Source: Oceanobacillus salinisoli (GTDB taxonomy: Bacteria; Bacillota; Bacilli; Bacillales; Amphibacillaceae). From it: 64,000 nucleotides of DNA. The position numbers and the translations under genes are program-made. The notes beneath the pieces were generated by a model that made no database searches, had not been told where the DNA came from, and saw nothing but the letters and a program-made list of their open reading frames with translations. Shown piece after piece: positions 27,486 to 39,520 of this stretch. Every line of letters begins with the position of its first letter. Positions within the stretch are counted from its first letter, which is position 1. The stretch lies in contig NZ_WOFB01000011.1 in the NCBI RefSeq assembly GCF_009733865.1, forward strand, positions 124,001 through 188,000, given 5' to 3'.

Positions 27486-27515
27486 ATTATACGTAATGTG
27501 AATACCTTTTGTCAA
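27486..27515 (-). promoter_or_regulatory. Sigma-A promoter of rpmH
   Basis: On the minus strand TTGACA (27510-27515), 18 bases, TATAAT (27486-27491): both boxes match consensus. It is about 78 bases upstream of rpmH and points away from dnaA. Confidence 0.85.
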
Positions 27516-27564
27516 ATCCATTTTCTAAAAGATCACTGCTTTTTGCGGACAAATTTAGTATGCA

Positions 27565-27930
27565 TTTTTTATAAACTCTCGACTAGTGAAAACTCCATTT
27601 CCTGATGTTCTCGCTTGTTCTAATGATGATTTGTGCATGCAGTCGCTTCGGCAGAATATTTACGGTTCGTGGGCACGGCCTCAAGCCTCATCAAGAAAAA
27701 CCGGTGCACCTCTAGTCTTCTAGTAACGCTCCATAGTAGGATTCATCGGCGCAAGGGAACAAAGAAGATTACTTAAGTAGTACCTCGCTGCTCAGGTCTG
27801 GAACGTGCTATTCCCACAGGACAAGGAACGCCAACTGCAGCTCTAATCGCACGAAGAAATCGGTTTGTGTTTTTGAGGAGGCTACGTTCTGTCTACGCTA
27901 GTATTGGCTTTCTGATTCATGCATAGGTAA
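27565..27930 (+). repeat. Dispersed element family 1, long copy next to oriC
   Basis: In order: TTTATAAACTCTCGACTAG, GTTCTCGCTTGTTCTAATGA, TTTACGGTTCGTGGGCACGG, CTCTAGTCTTCTAGTAACGC, GCGCAAGGGAACAAAG, TAAGTAGTACC, GCTGCTCAGGTCTGGAACGT, CCACAGGACAAGGAACGCCA and ATCGCACGAAGAAATC. It has both the middle segment of copy 1 and the right segment of copies 3 and 4, so it is the most complete in that part. It separates rpmH from the DnaA boxes. Confidence 0.85.
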
Positions 27931-28198
27931 ACATATTAAAAGCACGTTTTATTAGCACTTTTTTTTATTTGAGTTCTAAGTAAAATGAAACGTACTCCAC
28001 CAGATCTCTTTGCTCGTATAAATTCTAGTGACCTGTTTTTACAACAGAAAAGAGTTACATAAAAAAAGTAGATATCTTTATATTCTAGAGAAATAAAATA
28101 AACTTTTCAAAAGCACATTTTCTATTTTCCGAGATCTGTTCTTTAATCACCTATCTTCAACAGGTTATATTTTCTTCCTTTTCCTTACCACATTTTTA

Positions 28199-28538
28199 TT
28201 ATCCACAGGCACTGTTTGTAAAAAATTCGACAATATTTTTCTGTCCACAACACTTATCGACAACAAAATAACAAAATATAGTAGTGTGGATAGAAATTAT
28301 ATACAACCAGTAGACTTTGTGGATAAGTGATGAAAAAGCATTGCACGATTAGGTTTTTTTTGATATTATATTAATGTTTTCACTTGTGGAAAATCAAATC
28401 GACAAAATAATTATACACAGATTGTGGATAACATGTGGATAGTTGTTCACAGTACTTTTTATAACTTTTTCAACAGGTATGTGGATAGCGTATATAACTA
28501 TTACTACCCTTCATTATCCTTATATTAAAATATCCACA
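28199..28538. promoter_or_regulatory. oriC: oriC, DnaA-box cluster upstream of dnaA
   Basis: Perfect boxes TTATCCACA: 28199-28207 (plus), 28318-28326 and 28423-28431 (minus). One-mismatch boxes: TTATCGACA 28254, TGTGGATAG 28285, 28434 and 28480 (minus), TTATACACA 28411, ATATCCACA 28530. Weaker ones: CTGTCCACA 28241, TGTGGAAAA 28385, TTGTTCACA 28443. This matches the incAB half of a bipartite Bacillus origin. Confidence 0.95.
28341..28369 (+). promoter_or_regulatory. Candidate dnaA promoter
   Basis: TTGCAC (28341-28346), 17 bases, TATTAT (28364-28369), between the DnaA boxes at 28318 and 28385. This position suggests DnaA represses its own transcription. The leader to the start codon is nearly 300 bases. 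Confidence 0.6.
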
Positions 28539-28665
28539 AATCTTTTTTCTTCTCATATGAATTTTTTACCGTAAATAATGTACATGTTTAGCATGCCTTT
28601 CCTTCATTCTTAGCAAACTGAGGTATGCTTTTTCTGTCATTTCAAGAAAGGAGTGAAAAACCGGA

Positions 28666-30009
28666 TTGGAAAATATTGAAGAGCTATGGGTTGCTACATT
28701 AGAGAAAATTGAAGAAAAAATTAGCAAACCAAGCTTTGATACGTGGTTAAAAAATACGCAAGCAGAAGCATTGGAAAAAAATACATTGATTATATCTGCT
28801 CCAAATGAATTTGCCAGAGATTGGCTTGAGAACCAGTATACGGATCTAATTTCCGATATTATAGGTGAGATTACCGGTTCCAGGTTAAATACAAAGTTTA
28901 TTATTCCAGATACTACTCCAGAGCTTGAGGATGTGAAACCAGACCCTAAACCAAAAGAAACATCTGAACCCGGTGATTTTCCAAAAACGATGCTTAATTC
29001 CAAATATACATTTAATACGTTTGTCATTGGAGCTGGGAATCGCTTTGCACACGCCGCATCATTAGCTGTCGCCGAAGCTCCGGCCAAAGCATATAACCCG
29101 CTATTTATCTATGGTGGCGTTGGTTTAGGAAAAACACACTTAATGCATGCAATCGGACATTATGTACAAGAACATAATCCGAAAGCTAAAGTTGTTTATA
29201 TAACATCTGAGAAATTTACGAATGAATTCATCAATGCCATTATGGACAATAAAACGACGAATTTTCGCAATAAATATCGAAATGTCGATGTCCTATTAAT
29301 AGATGATATTCAATTCATTGCTGGAAAAGAATCAACTCAGGAAGAATTTTTTCATACCTTTAATACGCTGCATGAGGAAAGTAAGCAAATTATTATTTCC
29401 AGTGACCGGCCACCAAAGGAAATTCCGACATTAGAGGATCGGCTGCGGTCACGTTTTGAATGGGGATTAATTACCGATATTACCCCTCCAGATTTAGAAA
29501 CGAGAATAGCTATTTTAAATAAAAAGGCAAAAGCGGAAGGACTTGATATTCCGAATGAAGTCATGCTTTACATCGCCAATCAGATTGACACCAATATTCG
29601 CGAATTAGAAGGGGCACTTATACGCGTTGTCGCATATTCTTCGCTAGTCAATCAAGACATTGATGCTTCCCTGGCTGCCGACGCATTGAAAGACATCATT
29701 CCTAGCAATAAACCAAAAGTCATTACCATTCTGGGGATTCAAGAAGTAGTTGGTGAAAGATATAATATCAAATTAGAAGACTTTTCTGCCAAAAAAAGAA
29801 CCAAATCCATTGCGTTTCCTAGACAAATTGCAATGTACCTAGCACGGGAATTAACCGATTTCTCATTGCCTAAAATTGGAGAGGAATTCGGAGGACGTGA
29901 TCATACAACAGTCATTCATGCTCACGAAAAAATATCCAAACTACTTGAAAAAGATGCTGACCTTTCCCGAGACATTGAAGATATAAAAGAAAAGATCAAA
30001 TCATTATAG
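28666..30009 (+). CDS. dnaA: Chromosomal replication initiator DnaA
   Basis: AAA+ protein that binds DnaA boxes, forms a filament and opens oriC. 447 residues. Domain I opens [20 protein letters not shown]; the linker (about 80-110) is short; Walker [10 protein letters not shown] (150-158), Walker [10 protein letters not shown] (209-217), the [11 protein letters not shown] arginine region, and the domain IV signature [15 protein letters not shown] near 410 are intact. The start is TTG, aligned with the usual MENI start; the AAAGGAG site is 12 bases away, longer than optimal, suggesting weak initiation. Confidence 0.97.
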   Translation: MENIEELWVATLEKIEEKISKPSFDTWLKNTQAEALEKNTLIISAPNEFARDWLENQYTDLISDIIGEITGSRLNTKFIIPDTTPELEDVKPDPKPKETSEPGDFPKTMLNSKYTFNTFVIGAGNRFAHAASLAVAEAPAKAYNPLFIYGGVGLGKTHLMHAIGHYVQEHNPKAKVVYITSEKFTNEFINAIMDNKTTNFRNKYRNVDVLLIDDIQFIAGKESTQEEFFHTFNTLHEESKQIIISSDRPPKEIPTLEDRLRSRFEWGLITDITPPDLETRIAILNKKAKAEGLDIPNEVMLYIANQIDTNIRELEGALIRVVAYSSLVNQDIDASLAADALKDIIPSNKPKVITILGIQEVVGERYNIKLEDFSAKKRTKSIAFPRQIAMYLARELTDFSLPKIGEEFGGRDHTTVIHAHEKISKLLEKDADLSRDIEDIKEKIKSL

Positions 30010-30021
30010 TAGACTATAACC

Positions 30022-30165
30022 CTATCCACATGTGAATACTGTTAATGAACAATAACGTTTATGAACAAAATATCCACATGTGGAAAACTTACTGTTCAAA
30101 CAGAAAAATACATTTATCCACATAATCACAGGTATTATTACTTTTATTATTATATTTTTATAAAA
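30022..30165. promoter_or_regulatory. oriC: oriC, right half with DNA unwinding element
   Basis: DnaA boxes CTATCCACA 30022, ATATCCACA 30070, TGTGGAAAA 30079 (minus) and perfect TTATCCACA 30114-30122. The last is followed 12 bases later by six in-phase triplets TTA TTA CTT TTA TTA TTA (30135-30152), which fit the DnaA-trio pattern, and then an almost pure AT stretch to 30180. This corresponds to incC and the unwinding site between dnaA and dnaN. Confidence 0.9.
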
Positions 30166-30205
30166 AAATAATATAAATAGTACTTCCATTTAGGAGGATT
30201 TTTTC

Positions 30206-31342
30206 ATGAAATTTATTATCCAACGCGAACAATTAATTTCCAGTGTTCAAAATGTAATGAAAGCTATCTCGTCAAGAACGGTTATTCCCATCCTGACAGG
30301 GATAAAAATTGAAGCAAAACAACATGGAATCACATTAACTGGAAGTGACTCCGATGTTTCTATTGAATCTTATATTCCTGCTGAAGAAGATGAAAAGGTA
30401 AATATAGAACAAATAGAAGAAGGAAGTATTGTGCTGCAGGCAAAGTATTTTCCTGATATTGTTCGAAAGTTACCAGAAAAAACAGTAGAAATTGAAGCAG
30501 ATTCAAGTTTGAAAGTAACGATCCGATCTGGTAAAGCGGAGTTTATTTTAAATGGACAGGATGCAGAAGAATATCCACAACTACCAAAAATTCAAACCGA
30601 TGATAGTTTTGAAATCCCTGTTGATATACTGAAAAGCATGATCAAACAAACCGTTTTTGCAATTTCAACGATGGAGACTCGGCCGATTCTAACGGGGGTT
30701 AATATCAATTTAAGTGATAGTTTATTAACGTTTATTGCAACAGACAGTCACCGCTTAGCTTCTAGAGAAGTTCCTATTTCAAGTACTAATATTGAGTTTA
30801 AAAATATTGTTGTACCTGGGAAAAGCTTAAATGAGTTAAATAAAATTCTGGTTGATTCAGAGGAAAAAGTAGAGATTAGTGTAACTAACAATCAGATTTT
30901 ATTCCGAACGAAATACTTAAATTTCCTTTCCCGCTTGCTTGATGGAAATTATCCTGAAACTTCCCGATTAATTCCGGAACAGAGTAAAACCAATATTCAA
31001 GTAAAAACAAAAGAACTGCTTGGTACCATTGATCGAGCTTCTTTGTTAGCAAAAGAGGAGCGCAATAATGTGGTTCGGCTATCAACACAAGGATCTGGAT
31101 TAATTGAAATTACCAGCAATTCTCCGGAAATTGGAAATGTAACAGAAGATCTTACAGTTCAAGCAATGGAAGGAGAAGAATTAAAGATTTCTTTCAGCTC
31201 CAAATATATGATTGATGCACTAAAAGCAATCGAATATGATGAAGTTTCCATCTCATTTACAGGTGCAATGAGACCATTTATTATTCGTCCAGTAAACGAT
31301 GATTCTATTTTACAGTTAATTCTTCCAGTAAGAACCTATTAA
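30206..31342 (+). CDS. dnaN: DNA polymerase III sliding clamp (beta)
   Basis: Ring-shaped processivity clamp for the replicative polymerase and many repair proteins. 378 residues, the normal length, with three repeated clamp domains; it opens MKFIIQREQLISSVQNVMKAISSR, contains TGIKIEA, FATDSHRLA-type (here FIATDSHRLASREV) and ends LILPVRTY, whose terminal region forms the peptide-binding pocket. An AGGAGG site lies 8 bases before the ATG. Likely co-transcribed with dnaA through the oriC right half. Confidence 0.97.
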   Translation: MKFIIQREQLISSVQNVMKAISSRTVIPILTGIKIEAKQHGITLTGSDSDVSIESYIPAEEDEKVNIEQIEEGSIVLQAKYFPDIVRKLPEKTVEIEADSSLKVTIRSGKAEFILNGQDAEEYPQLPKIQTDDSFEIPVDILKSMIKQTVFAISTMETRPILTGVNINLSDSLLTFIATDSHRLASREVPISSTNIEFKNIVVPGKSLNELNKILVDSEEKVEISVTNNQILFRTKYLNFLSRLLDGNYPETSRLIPEQSKTNIQVKTKELLGTIDRASLLAKEERNNVVRLSTQGSGLIEITSNSPEIGNVTEDLTVQAMEGEELKISFSSKYMIDALKAIEYDEVSISFTGAMRPFIIRPVNDDSILQLILPVRTY

Positions 31343-31383
31343 AAAACACATATTTTGCTTTAGATAGAAACAGTAACCAAAAC

Positions 31384-31432
31384 AGCCAAAGAAAAATTTC
31401 GGTATACCCGGTTTTTTCTTTGGCTCTTTTTG
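31384..31432 (+). terminator. Terminator of dnaA-dnaN
   Basis: AGCCAAAGAAAAA pairs with TTTTTCTTTGGCT around a CGGTATACCCGG loop that itself can pair, then CTTTTTGC follows. This would separate dnaAN from yaaA-recF. Confidence 0.85.
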
Positions 31433-31622
31433 CAAAAAACAAATCCTTTTAAAAAATTAGTGGCTTGGATAGATATGAAATGTAAGGCCATCATAAAAAG
31501 CAAATATAGGCCAATTTTAGCGTTTATTTTTAATTTCTAGGGTCTTACCTTCCCTTAATCCAAAAACTTTAGTAAAATAGGTATATAAAAGTTTTAGAAG
31601 GAAATAAGCAATTAATAGTGCG

Positions 31623-31766
31623 TGTTCAAAAAGGAGGATGAAAAGGACCGAGAAGTTCGAGGCGGCGAAGCTTTGAGTAGCGGAACGTATCAGTTAATAC
31701 GTGAGCAACGGAAAAGCGAGCCAACGAAGAAATTCGATGTGTCCTTTTCACCGGACTTTTTGAACA
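31623..31766. repeat. bcr1-like intergenic element
   Basis: 144 bases bounded by inverted arms TGTTCAAAAAG (31623-31633) and CTTTTTGAACA (31756-31766). Inside, AAAAGGAC (31639) pairs with GTCCTTTT (31741), CGTATCAGTTAATACG forms a central hairpin, and GAAGTTCGAGGCGGCG and GAAGAAATTCGATG are further landmarks. The pattern resembles the bcr1 mobile RNA-like repeats of Bacillus cereus and similar elements in other Bacillaceae. It lies 31 bases before yaaA. Confidence 0.75.
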
Positions 31767-31797
31767 TCCTCTAATAAGTAAAAAATACAAAAAGAAA

Positions 31798-32031
31798 TTG
31801 GTGATTAACTTGCATGAAGAAATACAAATAGAAACAGATTACATTACTTTAGGCCAATTTATTAAACTTCTAAACATTTTAGATTCGGGTGGAATGGTGA
31901 AAGCTTATCTTCAGGATGTTGGTGCGGTTGTAAATGGTGAACTGGAACACCGGCGCGGGAGGAAATTATATCCAAATGATGTAGTAGAGATAGAGGAATT
32001 CGGTTCTTATATTGTGAAAAAAGAGGCTTAA
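31798..32031 (+). CDS. yaaA: S4-domain RNA-binding protein YaaA (RlbA)
   Basis: 77-residue S4-like protein: ITLGQFIKLLNILDSGGMVK, VVNGELEHRRGRKLYPNDVVEI. Ribosome-associated role proposed in B. subtilis (RlbA). The start is uncertain: TTG 31798, GTG 31801 and TTG 31810 are in frame; the last has a GGTGA five bases upstream, the others have only an A-rich context. It ends 5 bases before recF, so the pair is an operon. The bcr1-like element occupies its leader. Confidence 0.93.
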   Translation: MVINLHEEIQIETDYITLGQFIKLLNILDSGGMVKAYLQDVGAVVNGELEHRRGRKLYPNDVVEIEEFGSYIVKKEA

Positions 32032-32036
32032 CTTAG

Positions 32037-33149
32037 ATGCATATAGAGAGGTTACAGTTAAAGAACTTTCGAAATTACGAAAAACAGGAGATTTCCTTCG
32101 ATGATAAAATCAATGTCATTATTGGTGAGAACGCTCAAGGGAAAACCAATCTGATGGAAGCTATTTATGTACTGGCGTTTACCAAGTCCCATCGAACCTC
32201 TCATGAAAAAGAACTTATCCAATGGGAGAAAGATTATGCTAAAATAGAGGGTAGGGTAAAAAAACGCAATCAATCTCTCCCACTGGAAATTATCATCTCT
32301 ACAAAAGGGAAAAAAGCAAAGTTAAATCATTTGGAACAGAGGCGGTTAAGTGATTATATTGGGGCAATCAATGTCGTTATGTTTGCACCAGAAGATTTAA
32401 CGCTTGTGAAAGGCCCTCCTCAAATTAGACGCAGGTTTATGGATATGGAATTAGGGCAAATTCAACCAACCTATATATACCATTTAGGACAATACCAGCG
32501 AATACTGAAGCAGCGCAATCATTTGTTGAAACAAATACAACGGAGAGAAAAAGCAGACACAACCATGCTGGAAGTTTTAACGATGCAGCTTGTTGATCAT
32601 GCAGCTGTTGTTTTAGAAAAACGATTTTTGTTTTTAGAATTACTGAAGAATTGGGCTCACCCCATTCACCATGGAATAAGCAGAGGTCTGGAAAATCTGG
32701 AAATTAAGTATAGTGCCACAATTGAAGTATCAGAAGCGGAAAATAAGGAAAAAATAACTAATAATTATTTAAGGAAATTTCAGGAAATACAGGAAAAAGA
32801 AATGGAACGTGGCACAACCCTTATTGGTCCACATCGTGATGATTTGTTATTCCAGGTAAATGGTAAGGATGTTCAAACATTCGGATCCCAAGGGCAGCAG
32901 CGGACAACTGCCTTATCCTTAAAACTTGCTGAAATTGAATTGATTCATAAAGAGGTTGGAGAGTATCCTATACTTCTCCTTGATGATGTACTAAGTGAAT
33001 TAGATGATTATAGACAATCCCATTTACTAAATACGATTCAAGGGAAAGTACAAACCTTTGTTTCCACAACGAGTGTAGATGGGATTCATCATGAAACACT
33101 GGAAAAAGCTGAATTATTCCGAGTCAGCAATGGAAAAGCCGAAACATAA
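32037..33149 (+). CDS. recF: DNA replication and repair protein RecF
   Basis: SMC-like ATPase that with RecO and RecR loads RecA at single-strand gaps. 370 residues: opens [19 protein letters not shown], Walker [10 protein letters not shown] (about 30-38), arm region in the middle, signature [17 protein letters not shown] and Walker [12 protein letters not shown] near the end. recR is also in this window. Follows yaaA by 5 bases. Confidence 0.97.
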   Translation: MHIERLQLKNFRNYEKQEISFDDKINVIIGENAQGKTNLMEAIYVLAFTKSHRTSHEKELIQWEKDYAKIEGRVKKRNQSLPLEIIISTKGKKAKLNHLEQRRLSDYIGAINVVMFAPEDLTLVKGPPQIRRRFMDMELGQIQPTYIYHLGQYQRILKQRNHLLKQIQRREKADTTMLEVLTMQLVDHAAVVLEKRFLFLELLKNWAHPIHHGISRGLENLEIKYSATIEVSEAENKEKITNNYLRKFQEIQEKEMERGTTLIGPHRDDLLFQVNGKDVQTFGSQGQQRTTALSLKLAEIELIHKEVGEYPILLLDDVLSELDDYRQSHLLNTIQGKVQTFVSTTSVDGIHHETLEKAELFRVSNGKAET

Positions 33150-33176
33150 CATTTCAAGAAGAAGGGTTTTGGAAGC

Positions 33177-33458
33177 ATGTTTATTCATATAGGCGATGGT
33201 AATGTTATACGTTCAAAGGATGTCATAGCCATTATTGATTATCATATTATATCCTCCTCTGTGATTATGACAGAGATGATGGATGCTTGGAAAAGGGAAA
33301 AGAAAATAACTGGACCAACTAAAAATCCAAAATCCGTAATGATCACCAAAGATACTATTTATTATACGACGGTTTCAGTTGCAACACTTAAGAAGCGAAC
33401 TAGCATGATAGAAAGCATTAGTAATTTGGATGATTATTCCAATGAGGTTATTCCTTAA
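33177..33458 (+). CDS. remB: Extracellular matrix regulator RemB (DUF370)
   Basis: 93-residue DUF370 protein: MFIHIGDGNVIRSKDVIAIID at the start, then KSVMITKDTIYYTTVSVATLKKR. RemA/RemB proteins are DNA-binding activators of matrix and osmoprotection genes in Bacillus; RemB (YaaB) has this position between recF and gyrB. The ribosome site (GGAAG) is modest. Confidence 0.92.
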   Translation: MFIHIGDGNVIRSKDVIAIIDYHIISSSVIMTEMMDAWKREKKITGPTKNPKSVMITKDTIYYTTVSVATLKKRTSMIESISNLDDYSNEVIP

Positions 33459-33524
33459 GTTAACCTTCATGTGCAAATATACATGATTTTAATCATTTTA
33501 AAATAGATTTAGTTTTTTAAATAA

Positions 33525-35462
<1,938 letters not shown>

Positions 35463-35576
35463 GAAACACACTGCTTGAAGATAAAAAGCTAGAATACAGA
35501 AGTTGAAGGTTAGAAGGAAGAGGCATAACTGGGATTCTATTCTTATAGTTTTGCCCTTTATCTTCTAATCCTTTAG

Positions 35577-35600
35577 AAAAACACATATCGTGTTTTTTGT
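35577..35600 (+). terminator. Terminator-like hairpin just before gyrA
   Basis: AAAAACAC and GTGTTTTTT pair around ATATC, followed by GTTT and then immediately the gyrA ribosome site (AGGAGG at 35604). It is short and AT-rich; it might tune gyrA relative to gyrB. Confidence 0.5.
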
Positions 35601-35615
35601 TTAGGAGGTATGAAT

Positions 35616-38117
35616 ATGGCGGAAAAACAAAGACCAAACGTACAAGAAATTAATCTTAGCAATGAAATGCGTACATCTTTCCTCGATTATGCAATGAGTG
35701 TTATTGTCGCACGAGCTCTTCCTGATGTTCGTGACGGAATGAAGCCCGTACATCGAAGAATATTGTATGCGATGCATGATTTAGGAATGCATTCTGACAA
35801 GGCCTATAAGAAATCAGCACGTATAGTTGGGGAAGTAATCGGTAAGTACCACCCACATGGTGATTCTGCCGTTTATGAAACCATGGTACGTATGGCTCAA
35901 TATTTTAGTTACCGCTATATGCTGGTAGATGGACATGGTAACTTTGGTTCTGTAGATGGGGACTCAGCAGCTGCAATGCGATATACTGAAGCCAGAATGT
36001 CCAAAATCTCGATGGAGCTACTTCGTGATATCAATAAAGATACGATTGATTACCAGGATAACTATGATGGTTCAGAACGAGAACCGGTTGTTTTTCCAGC
36101 TCGATTTCCGAATCTGCTTGTTAATGGGACATCTGGGATTGCAGTTGGTATGGCAACGAATATTCCCCCACATCATTTGGGAGAGACGATTGATGCGGTG
36201 TTAGCAGTAAGTAAGAATCCTGACATAACAATTGAGGAATTAATGGAAGATTATATTCATGGTCCAGACTTCCCTACTGCTGGTCAAATTTTAGGGAGAA
36301 GTGGTATCCGGAAAGCTTATGAAACAGGTAAAGGGTCGATTACGATTCGTGCCAAAGCTAATATTGAAGAACATACCAATGGAAAGTCATCGATCATAGT
36401 TACAGAAATCCCTTATCAAGTAAATAAAGCAAAATTAGTAGAAAAAATTGCGGAACTTGTTCGTGATAAGCGCATTGAAGGAATTACAGATTTAAGGGAT
36501 GAATCTGACCGTAATGGAATGCGTATCGCTATTGAATTAAGACGTGATGCGAATCCTAATGTCATATTAAATAATTTATATAAGCAGACCGCGATGCAAA
36601 CGACATTCGGAATTAATACACTTGCTCTAGTAGATGGACAACCAAAAGTATTAAATATTAAAGAATGTTTAGTACATTATTTAAATCATCAAAAAGTAAT
36701 TATAAGACGCAGAACAGAATATGAGCTGAGAAAAGCGGAAGCTCGCGCTCATATTTTAGAAGGTTTGCGAATTGCTCTAGATCATATCGATGAAGTTATT
36801 TCACTCATTCGAGGTTCAAAAACAACCGATATTGCACGTAATGGGTTGATGGAGCGCTTCAAGTTATCTGAGAAGCAGGCACAAGCCATCTTAGATATGC
36901 GTCTCCAGCGGTTAACAGGTTTAGAACGAGACAAAATAGAAGAAGAGTATGCAGAATTGGAGAAGCTTATCTCTGAATTAAAAGCCATCTTAGCTGATGA
37001 GGAAAAGATTCTGGAAATTATCCGTGAAGAACTGACAGAGATCAAAGAAAAATATAATGATGAGCGCCAAACAGAAATTGTAGTTGGTGGTACAGACTTT
37101 TTTGAGGATGAAGACTTAATTCCAGAAGAGAATGTCGTTATCACCTTAACGCATAAAGGCTATATTAAACGGCTCCCATCTTCTACCTATCGTACCCAAA
37201 AACGTGGCGGTCGAGGTATCCAGGGGATGGGTACAAATGAAGATGATTTCGTGGAGCATCTTGTATCGACGTCGACACATAATATGCTTTTATTCTTTAC
37301 GAATAAAGGGAAAGTATATAAAGCAAAAGGATACGAAATACCTGAGTTCTCAAGGACAGCAAAAGGAATCCCGATTGTTAATATGCTCCAGGTAGAAAGC
37401 GGTGAATGGGTCAATGCTGTTATATCAGTAAGTGAGTATCAGGAAGATGCTTACCTATTCTTTGCAACCAAACATGGTATTACAAAACGCACCTCTGTAT
37501 CTAAATTTGCGAATATCCGTAAAGGTGGACTCATTGCTCTTGGATTACGTGATGATGATGAGCTGATTTCAGTGAAAGAAACAGATGGTAATAAAGATGT
37601 CATGATTGCTACGAAAAATGGCTATTTAATCCGTTTTGAAGAGACACAAATTAGAGCGATGGGACGAACTGCTGCAGGTGTAAAAGGTATTTCATTAAGA
37701 GATGATGATGAAGTAGTTTCCATGGAAATTTTAGAAGAAGGGTCGAAAATTCTTCATGTGACAAAGAAAGGATATGGAAAGCAAACTCCAGAGTCCGAGT
37801 ATCGTCGTATTAATCGTGGCGGTAAAGGTGTGTTTACATGTAAAGTAAGTGAGAAGACTGGACCTGTATCGGCTGTGAAAGCTGTAACAGGGGAGGAAGA
37901 TTTAATGGTCATCACCGTAGCGGGTGTGATAATTCGTATACCAGTTCAGGATATATCGGAAACAGGGCGAAATACGATGGGAGTCCGACTCATTCGTTTG
38001 AATGAAGACGAAGAAGTAGCAACGGTTGCTAAAATTGAACATGAAGAAGATAAAGAAGATGTTCCAGAAGAAGAGTCTGCAGAAGTGGGATCAGAAGAAG
38101 AAACAGAAGAAGAATAG
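35616..38117 (+). CDS. gyrA: DNA gyrase subunit A
   Basis: DNA-cleaving subunit of gyrase. The start is set at the ATG at 35616, 7 bases behind AGGAGG, giving 833 residues (an ATG two codons upstream is too close to the site). The quinolone-determining region carries S84 and E88 in [12 protein letters not shown], the sensitive-type residues. The catalytic tyrosine lies in [14 protein letters not shown] (about 123). The GyrA-box [11 protein letters not shown] (about 527) starts the six-blade wrapping domain. The tail is an unusually acidic run of Glu-rich residues. Confidence 0.97.
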   Translation: MAEKQRPNVQEINLSNEMRTSFLDYAMSVIVARALPDVRDGMKPVHRRILYAMHDLGMHSDKAYKKSARIVGEVIGKYHPHGDSAVYETMVRMAQYFSYRYMLVDGHGNFGSVDGDSAAAMRYTEARMSKISMELLRDINKDTIDYQDNYDGSEREPVVFPARFPNLLVNGTSGIAVGMATNIPPHHLGETIDAVLAVSKNPDITIEELMEDYIHGPDFPTAGQILGRSGIRKAYETGKGSITIRAKANIEEHTNGKSSIIVTEIPYQVNKAKLVEKIAELVRDKRIEGITDLRDESDRNGMRIAIELRRDANPNVILNNLYKQTAMQTTFGINTLALVDGQPKVLNIKECLVHYLNHQKVIIRRRTEYELRKAEARAHILEGLRIALDHIDEVISLIRGSKTTDIARNGLMERFKLSEKQAQAILDMRLQRLTGLERDKIEEEYAELEKLISELKAILADEEKILEIIREELTEIKEKYNDERQTEIVVGGTDFFEDEDLIPEENVVITLTHKGYIKRLPSSTYRTQKRGGRGIQGMGTNEDDFVEHLVSTSTHNMLLFFTNKGKVYKAKGYEIPEFSRTAKGIPIVNMLQVESGEWVNAVISVSEYQEDAYLFFATKHGITKRTSVSKFANIRKGGLIALGLRDDDELISVKETDGNKDVMIATKNGYLIRFEETQIRAMGRTAAGVKGISLRDDDEVVSMEILEEGSKILHVTKKGYGKQTPESEYRRINRGGKGVFTCKVSEKTGPVSAVKAVTGEEDLMVITVAGVIIRIPVQDISETGRNTMGVRLIRLNEDEEVATVAKIEHEEDKEDVPEEESAEVGSEEETEEE

Positions 38118-38122
38118 ATGGT

Positions 38123-38156
38123 AAGGTGGCTTTTAAAAGTCACCTTCCTTTTTATC
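38123..38156 (+). terminator. Terminator of gyrBA
   Basis: AAGGTGGCTTTT and AAAAGTCACCTT form a 12 bp stem (one mismatch) with almost no loop, followed by CCTTTTTATC. It lies 5 bases after the gyrA stop codon. Confidence 0.8.
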
Positions 38157-38383
38157 AAATTTCACTTTCAACAGGCAAAAGTGCAGTAAATCCCCAACTT
38201 AATAAATGATGCTTTTTTTGTGAGCTGTTGTTTTACAATTGACGTTGCACAAAACTAGTTCGCAGTTTATATACTTTGTGTAAAACAATAAACTTGTAAT
38301 AAACAGCAAAAATTTAAGATAATGAAGATAGTTGGGGGGAATTTTCTAATTGGGGTTTACTTTAATGAACTGGGGGAATATGT

Positions 38384-39484
38384 ATGCAAGTAATGCCATC
38401 ACAGCTTGTACCAGGGTGTATTTTATTAAAGGATGTTTGGGGGAAAACAAATCACCCTATTATTCCTAAAAATACAGTACTGTTAGATATACATATTGAA
38501 ATATTAAAGGCTTTCCTGGTTGATACAGTAGAAGTATCAACACAGTTAAACAATGGAGAATTATTTGAACCTGAATCGGTGGATGCCGCGTCTGAAGAAG
38601 AGCAGATTACAGGAAATCAATGGGATACAGACAAAACTAAATCTCCCTTTCAAAACCATTATGAAGAAGCGGTTAAAGGATACAAGGAATTATTTAAAAG
38701 CTGGCAAAGTGGTATGTCATTAGATATATTGCATGTCAGAAAGCTTATTATTCCTTTATTAGAAAGAACAGAAGACATCGATGAAGCTGTGACATTGCTC
38801 CATCAGTATGGGAAAAAGGAAGAATATTTATATTATCATAGTGTAGCAGTCGCTATCTTATCCTCTTATTTGGCAAGGAAACTTGGCTATAGTAAAGGTG
38901 AATGGTTACAAATAGGAATCGCAGGCTTATTAAGTGACAGTGGGATGTCCAGGATTGATCCGAAAATAGTTTTTAAGAAAGGTTCATTACAACAACATGA
39001 ATTAGAAGAAATTAAAAAACATCCTACTCTTTCATATCGGCTTGTTGAACAAACGTCTTCCTTAACTGCAGGAGTAAAACTGGCGATTATCCAGCATCAT
39101 GAACGGTTCGATGGAAGTGGATATCCTCTTGGAGTACCCATGGATAAAATTCATAAATATGCACAAATAGTAGGTATATGTGACAGTTACCATGCTATGA
39201 CTAGTGAACGCTTATATAAAGCAAAACAGTCTCCGTTTAAGGTGATAGAAGAACTCCAGAAAAGTGAGTTTACCAAATTTGATTCTGCTATTGTTCATAA
39301 ATTTGTCAGCAGCATTGCTGATTTTCCAATTGGTACAAAAGTAAGGCTTACCAACGATCAAACAGGTGAGATTATTTTCATAGAGCCTTCTAAACCTACT
39401 CGTCCGATTGTTAAATTGGACGGAACTGGAGAAATTATTTCATTGCAAAACATGCCGAATGTACATCTTGAAGCAAGGGTATAA
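38384..39484 (+). CDS. HD-GYP domain protein with degenerate HD motif
   Basis: 366 residues. HD-GYP proteins hydrolyse cyclic-di-GMP. The GYP part is intact: H238-H239-E240 and D243-GSGYP, and H152 and H213 ligands are present. The central HDxGK motif is SDSGM here (S184, D185, M188), so the defining histidine and lysine are absent. A ~110-residue N-terminal region with no recognised domain precedes it, and the tail (about 320-366) looks like a small beta domain (VRLTNDQTGEIIFI). It may sense rather than hydrolyse a nucleotide. It occupies the place where B. subtilis has rrnO, between gyrA and yaaC. Confidence 0.85.
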   Translation: MQVMPSQLVPGCILLKDVWGKTNHPIIPKNTVLLDIHIEILKAFLVDTVEVSTQLNNGELFEPESVDAASEEEQITGNQWDTDKTKSPFQNHYEEAVKGYKELFKSWQSGMSLDILHVRKLIIPLLERTEDIDEAVTLLHQYGKKEEYLYYHSVAVAILSSYLARKLGYSKGEWLQIGIAGLLSDSGMSRIDPKIVFKKGSLQQHELEEIKKHPTLSYRLVEQTSSLTAGVKLAIIQHHERFDGSGYPLGVPMDKIHKYAQIVGICDSYHAMTSERLYKAKQSPFKVIEELQKSEFTKFDSAIVHKFVSSIADFPIGTKVRLTNDQTGEIIFIEPSKPTRPIVKLDGTGEIISLQNMPNVHLEARV

Positions 39485-39489
39485 AGGGA

Positions 39490-39520
39490 AACGCTAGAAA
39501 AACAGTTTCTAGCGTTTTTT
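39490..39520. terminator. Bidirectional terminator between HD-GYP gene and yaaC
   Basis: AACGCTAGAAA and TTTCTAGCGTT form a perfect 11 bp stem around a 5-base loop, with TTTTTAATC following on plus and TTTCCCTTTAT on minus. The two genes converge here; the yaaC stop codon overlaps its edge. Confidence 0.88.
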
